Assembly (NCBI GenBank): GCA_027365775.1
Contig: DAHXLX010000001.1
Location: forward strand, 1-64,000
DNA: 64,000 bases
Direction: 5' to 3'
Source of the DNA: Candidatus Saccharimonadota bacterium
Lineage (GTDB): Bacteria; Patescibacteriota; Saccharimonadia; Saccharimonadales; UBA4665
Positions 11,161-21,819 of the stretch are shown here, piece after piece. Within the stretch, counting starts at the first letter, position 1. The number at the start of each line of letters is the position of its first letter. The notes beneath the pieces were generated by a model. It was not told the origin of the DNA, made no database searches, and worked only from the letters and a program-made list of their open reading frames with translations. The translations under genes and the position numbers were made by a program.

Positions 11161-11176
11161 AATTTATACCCTTTCG

Positions 11177-11203
11177 TTAGCAGCAATAACACATGAGTGC
11201 TAA
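11177..11203 (-). promoter_or_regulatory. Degenerate second CIRCE-like operator in the dnaK 5' region
   Basis: TTAGCAGCA-ATAACACAT-GAGTGCTAA: one perfect half-site, one 6/9 half-site, exact N9 spacer. Confidence 0.5.
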
Positions 11204-11213
11204 AGATACATCT

Positions 11214-11242
11214 ATCTTAGAAAACTAGCACTCCTATGTCAA
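11214..11242 (-). promoter_or_regulatory. dnaK promoter (TTGACA-N17-TAAGAT) overlapping CIRCE
   Basis: Minus strand TTGACA (11242-11237), 17-nt spacer, TAAGAT (11219-11214). Confidence 0.7.
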
Positions 11243-11251
11243 GAGTGCCAG
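11225..11251 (-). promoter_or_regulatory. CIRCE operator (HrcA binding site) upstream of dnaK
   Basis: CTAGCACTC-CTATGTCAA-GAGTGCCAG, inverted repeat with N9 spacer. Confidence 0.92.
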
Positions 11252-11301
11252 AAACTAATTGGTGTTCTTGGCGGCGGACAGCTGCCTTGGGTTAACAGCG
11301 G

Positions 11302-11820
11302 TTATTTGTCCAACCGGACGTTTACTACTGCGTGCCTGATAACTTCGTCGCCCAACTTATATCCCGACTGCAACTCTTCGCTAACGATCTCCCGGTTGCC
11401 GCCAGTCGTGTCATCCAGGTGTACCGCCTCATGGTACTTGGGGTCAAACGGATGGCCAACGGTACCAATGCGTTCTATGCCTAAATCGGTAAATATTTTA
11501 TCAAATTGTTTGACGACCGCTTGTACACCTTTAACATAGTCGTGGTCGGCCAGATCCGCCGGTACATGCTTGAGCGATCGCTCAAGGTTATCGATTGCCG
11601 GCAGAAGCTCACGGACTACCCGGGCAATGCTCAATTGCCGGATATTGGACAGTGCTGCCTCGTTTTGGCGCCGCATGTTAACGGAATCTGCCCGTTCACG
11701 CTGTAAAGCCTCGGTCAGTTCAGCAATTAACTTGTCTTTATCATCAGCTAAAGCATGCTGGATCGCGGCTTTGCCGCCGGCCACTCCGGCCTCGGTGGAA
11801 CGTTTATGCTTATCGGTCAT
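11302..11820 (-). CDS. grpE: Nucleotide exchange factor GrpE
   Basis: 172 aa; coiled-coil then DNLERSLKH...RIGTVGHPFDPKYHEAV...VIRHAVVNV. Confidence 0.95.
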   Translation of the reverse strand: MTDKHKRSTEAGVAGGKAAIQHALADDKDKLIAELTEALQRERADSVNMRRQNEAALSNIRQLSIARVVRELLPAIDNLERSLKHVPADLADHDYVKGVQAVVKQFDKIFTDLGIERIGTVGHPFDPKYHEAVHLDDTTGGNREIVSEELQSGYKLGDEVIRHAVVNVRLDK

Positions 11821-12520
11821 AAAGTACCTCCTCCAGTTCCTGTCCTGCCCGTCTGACCAGATGCATTACATCACGGTATTGTTGTCTGGTCGGCCCAAGA
11901 ACACCTATATAACTATGGTCACTGAACGAACTTCTGAACCGACTGATTATTAAACTGGCGCCGGCACTGCGCCCGACTGGATTCTCCCGGCCGATGTATA
12001 CGTTTAACGGCTGGTTGGGCGAAGTTTCCCGAAGCCAAGGTTCAAGGTTATCCAGCAACTGCGCCACCTGGCGCACCTGTTGACTACTGACAAATTCCGG
12101 TTGTCCGAACAAATTACTAAGACCGCTTATATACAATTGGTTACCGATAGTGCCCAATCCCAGATTGTGGGTCAGCTCTACCAAGGTATCGACGGCATTA
12201 CGGATAGTTCGTTCCGGCATACCCCCTTCTTGCACTCTAACCGCCAGCGCCCGTTCGCCACGGCGTTCGATTGTGTCGGCCAATTGGTTCTCATTTAGCT
12301 CATTAACATATAACCGGTAGCCTTTGTCCGTCGGAATCCGTCCGGCACTGGTATGCGGTTGCATGATATAGCCTAGCCGTTCAAGCTCAGCCATTTCCGC
12401 GCGAATAGTGGCTGATGATACGCGAAATACTTTTGCCAGTAAATTAGACCCTACCGGGCTGGCTACTTCGGCGTATTGTTCGATTATGGCTTTTAATATT
12501 TGGCTTTGTCGATCGGTCAT
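11810..12520 (-). CDS. hrcA: Heat-inducible transcription repressor HrcA
   Basis: N-terminal wHTH RQSQILKAIIEQYAEVASPVGSNLLAK...SSATIRAEMAELERLGYIMQPHTSAGRIPTDKGYRLYV; overlaps grpE. Confidence 0.95.
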   Translation of the reverse strand: MTDRQSQILKAIIEQYAEVASPVGSNLLAKVFRVSSATIRAEMAELERLGYIMQPHTSAGRIPTDKGYRLYVNELNENQLADTIERRGERALAVRVQEGGMPERTIRNAVDTLVELTHNLGLGTIGNQLYISGLSNLFGQPEFVSSQQVRQVAQLLDNLEPWLRETSPNQPLNVYIGRENPVGRSAGASLIISRFRSSFSDHSYIGVLGPTRQQYRDVMHLVRRAGQELEEVLYDR

Positions 12521-12558
12521 CGTTACTACACCTTAGAGTTCAATCAAAACTGCCCTAT

Positions 12559-12587
12559 ATTCTATCCGCTTGGCACTCAATAGTCAA
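12559..12587 (-). promoter_or_regulatory. hrcA promoter (TTGACT-N17-TAGAAT) overlapping CIRCE
   Basis: Minus strand TTGACT (12587-12582), 17-nt spacer, TAGAAT (12564-12559). Confidence 0.65.
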
Positions 12588-12596
12588 GAGTGCTAG
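12570..12596 (-). promoter_or_regulatory. CIRCE operator upstream of hrcA-grpE
   Basis: TTGGCACTC-AATAGTCAA-GAGTGCTAG, N9 spacer. Confidence 0.92.
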
Positions 12597-12601
12597 TTAT
12601 G

Positions 12602-13345
12602 TTACAGCTCAGATTGACCGTTTTTGCTCAAGTAGTCGCGGGTTGACTTAAGCAGATCGGCGGCAACCTGCAGTCCTTGGTTCATATTTGGCTCAAATTG
12701 TCCGTTAACCAGATCATCCACCTGTTTAACCGTATTGTCGAGGATATCGTTGACTATAATCCAGGATCCGGTATTCTTTAATACTTCGCTAAAAATACTA
12801 ATACCGGTATGCAGGCGGCTAGTTAGTTCATCTCTGTTCATTTGACCGCGGCCGTGAAGCCTGTTTAACCAGACACCAAAAGACGGTGGCAATACGAAAA
12901 TACCGACAGTGTCCGGTTTACGCTTCAAGATATTCTTAAAACCGCCGATATCGATATCGTCTACGGCAATTTTGGCCGCAGCCTGAGCTCGTTTAAGTTC
13001 ACGGACACTAATACCGGAAACTTGGCGGTTATGAATTATTTCCGCTTCCAGAAACTCCCCCCGTTTCAGGTCCCGCAGAAAGTCCGCTTCCGATCGGAAC
13101 CAGTAAACCTGACCGTCTATTTCTTGAACGCCATTATTTATACGCGGCCGTCTGGTCGTGTCTGAAACTATAAAGTGGTATCTGCCGGTTTGATTGAGCT
13201 TGCTGATGATCGTATTTCGGCCAACGGCGGAAGGACCGACTAACAACAGCAACCTGATCAATGCAAGCAGTTTAATTACATCCTTTGACGGCTGATAGTC
13301 TTTCAAGACAGCTTCAAACTCGTTTCGCAATTCCAGCGGATTCAT
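12602..13345 (-). CDS. Guanylate-kinase-like protein with divergent P-loop
   Basis: LLLVGPSAVGRNTIISKL...SDTTRRPRINNGVQEIDGQVYWF...FLEAEI; Gmk-like body with GPSAVGRNT instead of GPSGxGKxT. Confidence 0.75.
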   Translation of the reverse strand: MNPLELRNEFEAVLKDYQPSKDVIKLLALIRLLLLVGPSAVGRNTIISKLNQTGRYHFIVSDTTRRPRINNGVQEIDGQVYWFRSEADFLRDLKRGEFLEAEIIHNRQVSGISVRELKRAQAAAKIAVDDIDIGGFKNILKRKPDTVGIFVLPPSFGVWLNRLHGRGQMNRDELTSRLHTGISIFSEVLKNTGSWIIVNDILDNTVKQVDDLVNGQFEPNMNQGLQVAADLLKSTRDYLSKNGQSEL

Positions 13346-13384
13346 GGACTTATATTACCGATACGCTGCCTTAAATAGCAATCT

Positions 13385-15166
13385 TTAATCGTTTCGTCGC
13401 ATCATAACAAAAAATGCTTCCGCCGGTATATCCACTTTGCCGAATCGCTTAAGCCGTTTCTTGCCTCGTTTCTGTTTTTCCAGAACTTTACGTTTCCTGG
13501 TTACGTCACCACCGTATAACCCGATAGTGACGTCTTTCCGGTAAGCGCTTATGTCTTCTCTGGCAATGACTTTCCCGTTGATTGCAGCCTGCAGCGCTAC
13601 CTTAAAGTTCTGCCTGGGAATAATCTGTTTTAGCTTGGCCAGGGTAGCCCGGCCCAGAGCCTGAGCTTCACTTCGGTGTACCATCAGCGAAAGTGCATCC
13701 ACCGGCTCGTTAGCCACCAAAAAATCCAGTTTGACCAAATCCCCGGGACGATAGTCCGATAGCTCATAGTTAAATGAGCCGTAACCGCTGGTCAGGCTTT
13801 TCAGTTGATCATAAAAGTCGGTCAGCAGGTTTGCCAGCGGAGCTTCAAAACTTATCAACGCCTGTTCCTCAACATAGCTCAGGTTATTTTGCCGGCCACG
13901 TTTAGCCACGATTAGCTGCAGCACGGTACCGACATATTGTTTCGGTAAAACAATTTCTCCCTTGACCCAAGGTTCGTGAATTTCCCGTATCATGGTCGGA
14001 TCCGGCAATTCAGCTGCACTTTTTATGTCCAGCTCTTCGCCGTTATTCAAGACAATGTGGTAATCGGTAGAAGGATTGGTTACTACCAACTCCAAGCCAT
14101 ATTCGCGCTCCAGCCGTTCACGGATAATATCCAGATGCAACAAACCGAGAAAACCGACCCGGACCCCAAAACCCAGTACCGGAGAGTTCTCTGATGAGAA
14201 TTGAAGAGCCGAATCGTTAAGCGACAATTTGGCAATCGCCTCCTTCAGTTCCTGGTAATCCTCATTGCTTTCTGGAAAGAAACCGGCGTAGACAAACGGC
14301 TTTACCTCTTTATAGCCGGGCAGAGGGATGTGTGCTGGCTGGACGGTTGTAGTTACCGTATCGCCGACATGTGCTTCACGCGCAGTTTTTAAATTGGTAA
14401 CCACATAACCAATCTCACCGGCAACCAGCTGTGAACCCGGTGTAAGATTGGGGGTTAACGATCCGACCTCTAAAGCCAGCCCCTCTGCCGCTGACGCAAT
14501 CATTCGAATGCCATCGTTCTTTTTCAAACTTCCGTCGACCACTCGGACATAAAGGATTACGCCCCGGTAATCATCAAAATAGCTGTCAAAGATTAGTGCC
14601 CTTAAAGCTGGTTCGGCCGACTCTCGGGGAGGCGGTATGTCGCTGATTATTTTATCCAGTAGCGCATCTACGCCCTGACCGGTCTTAGCCGATATCCGCA
14701 GTATGTCTTCAGCTTTACAACCTAACAAACTGACTATTTCGGCGCTGACCCGGTTGATATCTGCCGCCGGCAGATCGATTTTATTTACTACCGGGATAAT
14801 ATTCAGGTCGGCAGCGATTGCCAGGTAAACATTGGCCAGTGTTTGTGCCTGGATTCCCTGGGTGGCATCGACTACCAGCAGGGCACCTTCGCAAGCCGCC
14901 AGACTGCGCGATACCTCATAGCTGAAATCGACATGGCCAGGAGTATCGATCAGGTTCAGCTCGTAATTCTGATAGTTCATTCTTACCGGCGCCAATTTGA
15001 TTGTGATGCCTTTCTCACGCTCCAGATCCATCTTATCGAGCAGCTGTTCTTTCATTTCGCGGCGCGAAACGGTTCCGGTTAACTCCAGCAAACGATCAGC
15101 AAGAGTCGATTTGCCATGATCAATATGGGCAATGATGCAAAAATTTCTAATCCTTGATCGGTCCAT
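13385..15166 (-). CDS. lepA: Elongation factor 4 / LepA
   Basis: 593 aa; IAHIDHGKSTLADRLLELTGTVSRREMKEQLLDKMDLEREKGITIK, EF4 C-terminal domain. Confidence 0.98.
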   Translation of the reverse strand: MDRSRIRNFCIIAHIDHGKSTLADRLLELTGTVSRREMKEQLLDKMDLEREKGITIKLAPVRMNYQNYELNLIDTPGHVDFSYEVSRSLAACEGALLVVDATQGIQAQTLANVYLAIAADLNIIPVVNKIDLPAADINRVSAEIVSLLGCKAEDILRISAKTGQGVDALLDKIISDIPPPRESAEPALRALIFDSYFDDYRGVILYVRVVDGSLKKNDGIRMIASAAEGLALEVGSLTPNLTPGSQLVAGEIGYVVTNLKTAREAHVGDTVTTTVQPAHIPLPGYKEVKPFVYAGFFPESNEDYQELKEAIAKLSLNDSALQFSSENSPVLGFGVRVGFLGLLHLDIIRERLEREYGLELVVTNPSTDYHIVLNNGEELDIKSAAELPDPTMIREIHEPWVKGEIVLPKQYVGTVLQLIVAKRGRQNNLSYVEEQALISFEAPLANLLTDFYDQLKSLTSGYGSFNYELSDYRPGDLVKLDFLVANEPVDALSLMVHRSEAQALGRATLAKLKQIIPRQNFKVALQAAINGKVIAREDISAYRKDVTIGLYGGDVTRKRKVLEKQKRGKKRLKRFGKVDIPAEAFFVMMRRND

Positions 15167-15193
15167 GACTTATGTCATTATATCTTAGACTGC

Positions 15194-16786
15194 TCAGGTG
15201 AGATCGACTTTGATCGGCTTCAGTGCAACGCGGCGCACAAACGCAAAGATTGGTTTCGTTTCTTCCAGATCAAACAAAGCCGATACGGTAATATGAACCA
15301 GCATTGGCACGGCGGTAATAATCAACAACTTACTGCCAAGGGTCACGAAACCACGGTCCATCAGTTCCAGGGGCATAAGCGAAATCATAATGTATCCGGC
15401 CAAAACGGTGAAACCGGTAACCGATCCGATTTTGAACACCCCGTTCCAGAATTCGGCATTCAGCAGTTTGCGGTCGCGGTAAATCATAACCACAACCAGG
15501 ATTAACACCTCAACTCCGGCAACAATCGACTGAGCAATAGCCAATCCGGCGACCCCGTAAGCATTGGGCCGGGCCAACGTTATAGCCAGGAATATGTTAA
15601 AGGCGATGGTAAAGATCGAAACGTACATCGGGGTTTTGGTATCTTTGTGCGAGTAATACCAGCGCGAGATAATCGCATACAATATCCTGAAGAATATCGC
15701 AACAGTCAAGAATCCGAAAATAACGGATATCTGAGCATTACCGCGCGAAAATATCAGGCGGGCAAGGTATCCGCGGCAGAAGTAACTCAGGACTACCACC
15801 GGTGCCGACAACCAGATCATTGCTCTGACAATTTTCAGAAAATCGCGGCGATATAGATCAGGGCGCCCCTGGCTAAGCCGGGCGTTTAACTTGGGAAAGG
15901 CAGCCGTAGCAATACTGGTACCAAGTAGTAAAATCGGCGCAGTACTCAATGTATAAGCATAGTTATAGTCAGATATGTTGCCGCTGCCCAAACCGCTGGC
16001 GATGTGCGTCTCGACAATATCTTCGATCTGATCCATACCCTGATCCAAAGACCTGGGCGGTAAGTTTCTTAACACGCCACGAAAATCTGGGTTGTGCCAG
16101 TGAATACGCGGTCGCCAGGAGAAGTTCAAGTTGATTAAACCGAAAACCACCACCAGGAGCTGTAAAACCGCGCCGATCAACGCCCCGATACCCAAGCCAA
16201 CCAAACCGATGTTGTTATAAAAGATAAAAATACTGGCGATAATGGCAGTGTTATAGAAAATCGGGGCAACAGCGAAAAAAAAGAACCGACCTAGCGTCTG
16301 TTGGACGCTAGTCAGCACACCGGAAAGGGTAAACAACAGCGGATTGAAGGCCATCAACCGCATAATATCGGTAGCATTATTCAGTTGTTGCGGCGTCAAA
16401 CCCGGTGCGACGATGTCATGAACCAGTGGTCTGGCAAATATAAGGATAATGATCGCGACAAAGATCATAATTAATGCTAATAAGTTCAAGAAGCTGGTAG
16501 TCAGTTCCCAGATTGCTTTTCGGCCGTGTTTATGTAAGTAGTCGCTTAAAACCGGCATAAACGCGACGCCGAGCGCTCCGGCCGAAATCGTATAGTAAAA
16601 CAGGTCGGGAATCGTAAAGGCGGCAAAGTAAGCATCGGTACTGCCCGGTCCAACAAGCGGGAAGTGCGAACTTACCAGCTTGGTTCTTAAAAAACCGAGT
16701 ATTTGGCCAAAGATTGTCGTGGCAATAAGCAACGTAGCAACATTGAATATTGTCTGCTTCTTCTTGGGTGCGGCATTTTGATCCAT
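15194..16786 (-). CDS. murJ: Lipid II flippase MurJ/MviN
   Basis: 530 aa polytopic MviN-type sequence (GFLRTKLVSSHF...GSTDAYFAAFTIPDLFY). Confidence 0.95.
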   Translation of the reverse strand: MDQNAAPKKKQTIFNVATLLIATTIFGQILGFLRTKLVSSHFPLVGPGSTDAYFAAFTIPDLFYYTISAGALGVAFMPVLSDYLHKHGRKAIWELTTSFLNLLALIMIFVAIIILIFARPLVHDIVAPGLTPQQLNNATDIMRLMAFNPLLFTLSGVLTSVQQTLGRFFFFAVAPIFYNTAIIASIFIFYNNIGLVGLGIGALIGAVLQLLVVVFGLINLNFSWRPRIHWHNPDFRGVLRNLPPRSLDQGMDQIEDIVETHIASGLGSGNISDYNYAYTLSTAPILLLGTSIATAAFPKLNARLSQGRPDLYRRDFLKIVRAMIWLSAPVVVLSYFCRGYLARLIFSRGNAQISVIFGFLTVAIFFRILYAIISRWYYSHKDTKTPMYVSIFTIAFNIFLAITLARPNAYGVAGLAIAQSIVAGVEVLILVVVMIYRDRKLLNAEFWNGVFKIGSVTGFTVLAGYIMISLMPLELMDRGFVTLGSKLLIITAVPMLVHITVSALFDLEETKPIFAFVRRVALKPIKVDLT

Positions 16787-16883
16787 TCGCTAAAACTGTT
16801 CTTTAAAGAGTTGTTAGTTGCTTACTAAAGTATAGACTAGACCCCACCTACCATAAAGCACTAATGCTAAAGTTTTTTATTAT

Positions 16884-18746
16884 TCAATACAGCGCAGCGG
16901 CTTTGGGCATGTGTGCACCCTTTAGAATTTCCGACACTTCTTTAGCATCGACAGTTTCCTTCTCGATCAACTTGTTCTTTAATACTTCCAGCTTATCCCG
17001 GTTGGCCTTGATCACCATGCGTGCACGGTTAGCGGCCTCGGTTATTAGACTCTCTACCTCCTGATCAATAATTTTGGCGGTGTCGTCGGAATACTCCCGC
17101 TCATGCACCAGACGATCAAGCATCATGCCATCGTCAGTCTTGAACACTTGGTCGCGTAATTTTTCACCCATTCCCTGGTTGACCACCATGTCCCTGGCGA
17201 CTTCAGCAGCTTGCTGCAGGTCGCTGCCGGCACCGGTGGTTATATGATCGGCACCGAGTATAACTTCTTCGGCAATCCGACCACCCATGCCGCGCGCCAG
17301 TATATCCTTAAACTGAACCAGAGATACATAAACCCGGTCTTCTGGCGGGATAAACCAGGTAACACCACCGGTTCCTCCACGCGGAATTATCGTAACCTTA
17401 TGTACCGGGTCGCTGTCCGGCAACACATGACCGACCAGCGCGTGTCCCGCTTCATGATAGGCAGTAGTTAATTTGTCGACTTCGGTCATAACTTTGCTCT
17501 TCCGCTCCGGACCGATGGCCACACGTTCAAACGCCTCAGTCACATCATCCTGAGTGATCTCGCTGTGATTGTTGCGGGCGGCAATGATTGCCGATTCGTT
17601 AGCGATATTAGCCAGATCTGCCCCAGAACTGCCGGCGCTTTTGGCTGCTAAGGCATCCAAATCCACATCTTTGGCCAAAGGCTTTTTATTAAAATGAACC
17701 TTAAGAATCGCTTCTCTTTCTCTGCGATCAGGCAACCCGATATTCACACGCCGGTCAAACCGGCCGGGACGTAACAACGCCGGGTCCAGCACATCGGCCC
17801 GGTTGGTGGCGGCGAGCACAATTACGTTTTGTCCTTGCTCGAAACCATCCATCTCGACCAGTATCTGATTCAGGGTCTGTTCGCGTTCATCATGACCGCC
17901 ACCCATGCCGGATCCGCGCCGCCGGCCGACCGCGTCAATTTCATCGATAAAAATGATGCATGGGGCGTTTTTCTTGGCTTTGGCAAATAAATCCCGTACT
18001 CGACTGGCACCTACACCAACAAACATTTCAACAAACTCTGATCCGGAGATGCTGAAAAATGGCACATTGGCTTCACCGGCAACCGCCCGAGACAGCATTG
18101 TCTTGCCGGTGCCGGGAGGTCCGACCAGGAGCACCCCTTTTGGAATCCTTGCACCCAACGCCGCGAATTTCTTCGGATACTTTAAGAATTCAACCACCTC
18201 AGACAAATCTTGTTTGGCCTCATCCGATCCGGCAATATCGGCAAAAGTTGCCTTGTCTTTTTCGTTACCATAAAGCCGGGCACGGCTCTTGCCGAAGCTA
18301 AGCGCCTGATTGCCCTGGACTTGAGCGCTGCGTAACATAAAGAATAATAGTCCGCCGATCAGCAGCACCGTTAAGACCGACTCGCCAACAGATATCCAAG
18401 CGGAGGTTGACGACGATTGAGGCTTGAAGGTAATCGATACTTTACTAAAGTTGAAGCCTTCAGCCTTAAGACTTGAATTTGGATCGGTATAGGTTTTAAG
18501 TGAGGGTGAACTCTGCCCTTTTTGAGTAATCTCCAGTTCGTTACCGTTAACCAGAATCGACGAATATTTACCTTCATTCGACTGTTTGATCGCTTGTGTC
18601 AAAGGTATGCTCTTCAAGTTAGACGGCTGGTTATACGCTGCAAAGATTATCAAGGCCAGCAAAATTAATATTGCGGCAAACCCCAGGTTCTTAATTCCCC
18701 GTCGATTATTCTGATTCCGATTAGGTCGCACAGTTCTCTTGTCCAT
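16884..18746 (-). CDS. ftsH: ATP-dependent zinc metalloprotease FtsH
   Basis: AAA domain [26 protein letters not shown] zinc motif. Confidence 0.98.
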   Translation of the reverse strand: MDKRTVRPNRNQNNRRGIKNLGFAAILILLALIIFAAYNQPSNLKSIPLTQAIKQSNEGKYSSILVNGNELEITQKGQSSPSLKTYTDPNSSLKAEGFNFSKVSITFKPQSSSTSAWISVGESVLTVLLIGGLLFFMLRSAQVQGNQALSFGKSRARLYGNEKDKATFADIAGSDEAKQDLSEVVEFLKYPKKFAALGARIPKGVLLVGPPGTGKTMLSRAVAGEANVPFFSISGSEFVEMFVGVGASRVRDLFAKAKKNAPCIIFIDEIDAVGRRRGSGMGGGHDEREQTLNQILVEMDGFEQGQNVIVLAATNRADVLDPALLRPGRFDRRVNIGLPDRREREAILKVHFNKKPLAKDVDLDALAAKSAGSSGADLANIANESAIIAARNNHSEITQDDVTEAFERVAIGPERKSKVMTEVDKLTTAYHEAGHALVGHVLPDSDPVHKVTIIPRGGTGGVTWFIPPEDRVYVSLVQFKDILARGMGGRIAEEVILGADHITTGAGSDLQQAAEVARDMVVNQGMGEKLRDQVFKTDDGMMLDRLVHEREYSDDTAKIIDQEVESLITEAANRARMVIKANRDKLEVLKNKLIEKETVDAKEVSEILKGAHMPKAAALY

Positions 18747-18783
18747 GTTGTTCCCTAATTATATATGGCATGCAAGGCTTTTG

Positions 18784-19671
18784 CTAGCGCTCTATGGTAT
18801 TGAGTGCCAAATAATCCTTTCCTATGGTCATTTGGAGGGCGCCGATAACATTAATCCGAGTGCCTGACCGTTTAGTTTTGGCTGTCACTACTAGCCGCTC
18901 AATCGTCTTACGGTCAAAGTTAATCAGATTATTAGCTCTAAGCCAAGAGGCAATCAGCTCCTTGCTCTCGTTATATCCTAGCTTAGTTAGTGTGCGTCGA
19001 TCCAATTGTTTATTATCCGAAGTCACCAATAACTGCTTAAGACTCTCGTCAATTTGTTCGTTTAGTCGTTGTTGCCGGTTACTTAAGTCAATCAGTCTTT
19101 CTCTGTCAGTATCGGTTAATCTGGGTACTATGTGCAAACGAATATAATTTCTAAGGTAGCGATCGTCGTAATTAGTACTGTCCTCTCTCCAGCTTAAATT
19201 ATGCTGAATAACATAACGTCTGATCGTAGCCTTACTGACATTTATTAACGGTCGCTTGATCAGGTCCGAATCATTAAGCGAACTTAATCCTTTGCGGCCG
19301 GTGCCACGAATAAGATTGATGATTATTGTTTCCAGTCGGTCATCCAAATGGTGGGCGGTAATGATCGCAGTGGAATTGCTGTCGTATGCTACCTGCTTCA
19401 AGAACCGGTAGCGAGCTTCTCTGGCAATAGCTTCGCTGGTTCCTGGACCCAGATGTCCGGCGGCAGATTTAAAGCAAAGGTTGTATCGACCGGCAAGCTC
19501 AGCCACGAATTGCCGGTCGTCACCACTATTGGATCTTATCCCATGATCATAGTGTGCCACTATCAGTTGGTAATCCGGTAGCTGCGCCATGATGTTAAGC
19601 AGGCAGACGGAGTCAATGCCGCCACTTACGGCAATAACGTATGCACCGGGTTTTGGCAGTTGCAGCTTCAT
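18784..19671 (-). CDS. tilS: tRNA(Ile)-lysidine synthase TilS
   Basis: AVSGGIDSVCLL PP-loop, AHYDHGIRSNS, TAHHLDDRLETIIINLIRGTG. Confidence 0.93.
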   Translation of the reverse strand: MKLQLPKPGAYVIAVSGGIDSVCLLNIMAQLPDYQLIVAHYDHGIRSNSGDDRQFVAELAGRYNLCFKSAAGHLGPGTSEAIAREARYRFLKQVAYDSNSTAIITAHHLDDRLETIIINLIRGTGRKGLSSLNDSDLIKRPLINVSKATIRRYVIQHNLSWREDSTNYDDRYLRNYIRLHIVPRLTDTDRERLIDLSNRQQRLNEQIDESLKQLLVTSDNKQLDRRTLTKLGYNESKELIASWLRANNLINFDRKTIERLVVTAKTKRSGTRINVIGALQMTIGKDYLALNTIER

Positions 19672-19703
19672 CCGCTATCATTCTACTAAGGAACAGCTAT
19701 ACT

Positions 19704-20216
19704 ATGAAACATCTATACTTTATGCGTCACGGATTAAGTGTGATGAATAAACAGGGAGTCTTTTCCGGACTCAACGACACCCCCTTGGCCGAAGAAGGAC
19801 TTGACCAATGCCGCCAAGCGGCAATCGCTCTTAAACCGTTGAAAATTGATGTGATAGTATCTTCGCCAATGAAACGCGCACTTGATTCGGCAAGAATAAT
19901 CGCCCGTGGAATAGGCTATCCCGAAGATCAAATAATTGTCAGCGAGCTTTTCGTTGAACGTAGTTTCGGTCCACTCGAAGGTGCCAAGTATACAAAAACA
20001 CATAATCTCGATAATACCGACGGAGTTGAGCATAGCTCTGCTTTAATCGACCGGGCAAAAGCTGGCTTGTCGTTCGTCGAGAGCCTGGAGGCAAACAACG
20101 TCTTATTGGTCAGTCATGGAGCAATCGGCCGGGCAATCAAGAAAGTTCTCAACCCGCATCTTGACTACCATGAAGTTGAGGGGTTTAATAACGCCGAGAT
20201 CGTTAAACTGATTTAA
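19704..20216 (+). CDS. Histidine phosphatase (phosphoglycerate mutase-like)
   Basis: MKHLYFMRHGLSVMNKQGVFSG, SSPMKRALDSARIIA, LLVSHGAIGRAI; start at internal Met of listed ORF. Confidence 0.88.
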   Translation: MKHLYFMRHGLSVMNKQGVFSGLNDTPLAEEGLDQCRQAAIALKPLKIDVIVSSPMKRALDSARIIARGIGYPEDQIIVSELFVERSFGPLEGAKYTKTHNLDNTDGVEHSSALIDRAKAGLSFVESLEANNVLLVSHGAIGRAIKKVLNPHLDYHEVEGFNNAEIVKLI

Positions 20217-20243
20217 CGGTATAATAAAAAATAAATATGTTAT

Positions 20244-20320
20244 GGCGGCGTAGCTCAGCCGGTTAGAGCACAGGACTCATAAGCCTGGGGTCAGTGGTTC
20301 AAGTCCACTCGCCGCTACCA
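20244..20320 (+). tRNA. tRNA-Met(CAT), elongator type
   Basis: GGCGGCGTAGCTCAGCCGGTTAGAGCACAGGACTCATAAGCCTGGGGTCAGTGGTTCAAGTCCACTCGCCGCTACCA; D arm, anticodon CAT (20278-20280), T arm, acceptor stem, encoded CCA. Confidence 0.93.
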
Positions 20321-21819
20321 AAGCACTTTTTTCATCATTATTTTTACTTATTTCTTCCAATAATAGATAAGAGTCTATCTGCTTAGTGGTTCCAAATCCA
20401 GTTTCAAAGTCATAGGTGATTCCAGACGGGAAGAGTAGCTTCTGAATTGCTTGTCTACTTCTTGTGTTAGCTTGGTTCCAAAAGATGTCAGGTGTCTTAA
20501 TAAAGGTCATGGAGTCATCTACAATCTGTTCTTTTTCTTTAACGTAGCTGTCCATTTCAACTTTCTCTTGCTCCAATATTTCAATCTTCTCATCTATACG
20601 TTTAAGTTGCTCGTCTCTATCCTTATCTGTAATCTTGTCCGCTATGAACTTCTCGTTAGTAGAAAATCGTAGTTCTTTGTGTAGTTCAATATCATGGTTA
20701 ATCTGTCTCGCATTTTTTAGTGCCTCTCCGTACTCATCATTCCAAGCCCTTAGAACAAGGTTCTTGTATAGCCTTGTGATTCCAGCATTTAGTGGGCGTT
20801 TAGCTTCAAGTAGTTCCCTAAACTCTTTATGAATTACATCAACATCTCCACTAACCACTTTTCTACCAGTAACTTTCTGCGTACAGGTTGAACGACTACA
20901 ATGATATTTTTGATAATGACCACCGTTACCGTGAGGTGTACTGGCGCTTCGATATTGGTGACAATTTGTGCAAAGTAAAGTACCACGCAAAGAATATAAA
21001 TCGTCTCCCGTTATTACAATGACTTTTTTATTTTTATTGATAATTTCTATGTTTTTATAGATTATCTCCTCGTCAACAAGCGGTGTGTGCCTACCCTTTA
21101 TTATCTTGTCGCTCAACTTATTTTTGGTATAACCAGCATAGAACAGGTTTTTTAGGATTTTCTTCATGGCTTCACTGGACTTTGGTTTACCAGATTTAGT
21201 TTTAATGCCTTTTTCAAAAGTTAAACGAGACATGGCTGCAACGGTATATATGCCAGTTGAAAACTCAGTAAGTAAGAAACGAATAGTATCAGCGTACTTA
21301 ATCATCAATCACAACTGACTTGTTGACCTTCGTATAGCCGATTGTAGCGCTGTGAGGCCACTCACCTTTCCACTCTCATTCTCATGCCAGTAAGGCTTCT
21401 AATGGCTCTAATTTCATTATCAAACTGTGCTGCTGCTGCCAAAATTGCTTCTAAGAAACGTCCCCCTGGGTCATCATCAATAGGCTCAGTAACAGAAATA
21501 ATTTTAACTCCATACTTAGCTAGAGCCACTTTAATCCCGTAGTAGTCACCAAGATTCCTAGCTAGTCTGTCAATCACCCAGATATAAAGAAATCAATTTT
21601 GCCCTTGTTATCTTGAACAAACTTGAGCATTCTTTGTAGCGCTGGACGGTCTAAAAACTTTGCGAACTCACCTTCATCTCTGAAAATATTTGCTTCTGGT
21701 ACGATTATTCCTTGCTCACCTTTGCGGGCAAACGCCTTACATTCCCTTTCTTGGTTTGGAAGCTCAACCCTTGTTTGTTCTTTAGAAGACACACGGATAT
21801 AGATAATTCCATTGTTCAT
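20277..21819 (-). pseudogene. Large serine recombinase/integrase, split into three ORFs
   Basis: 21574-21819 IYIRVSSKEQT...; 21362-21577 IDRLARNLGDYYG...GGRFLEAILAAAAQFDNE; 20277-21308 recombinase/zinc-ribbon/coiled-coil. Reading frame broken between parts. Confidence 0.85.
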
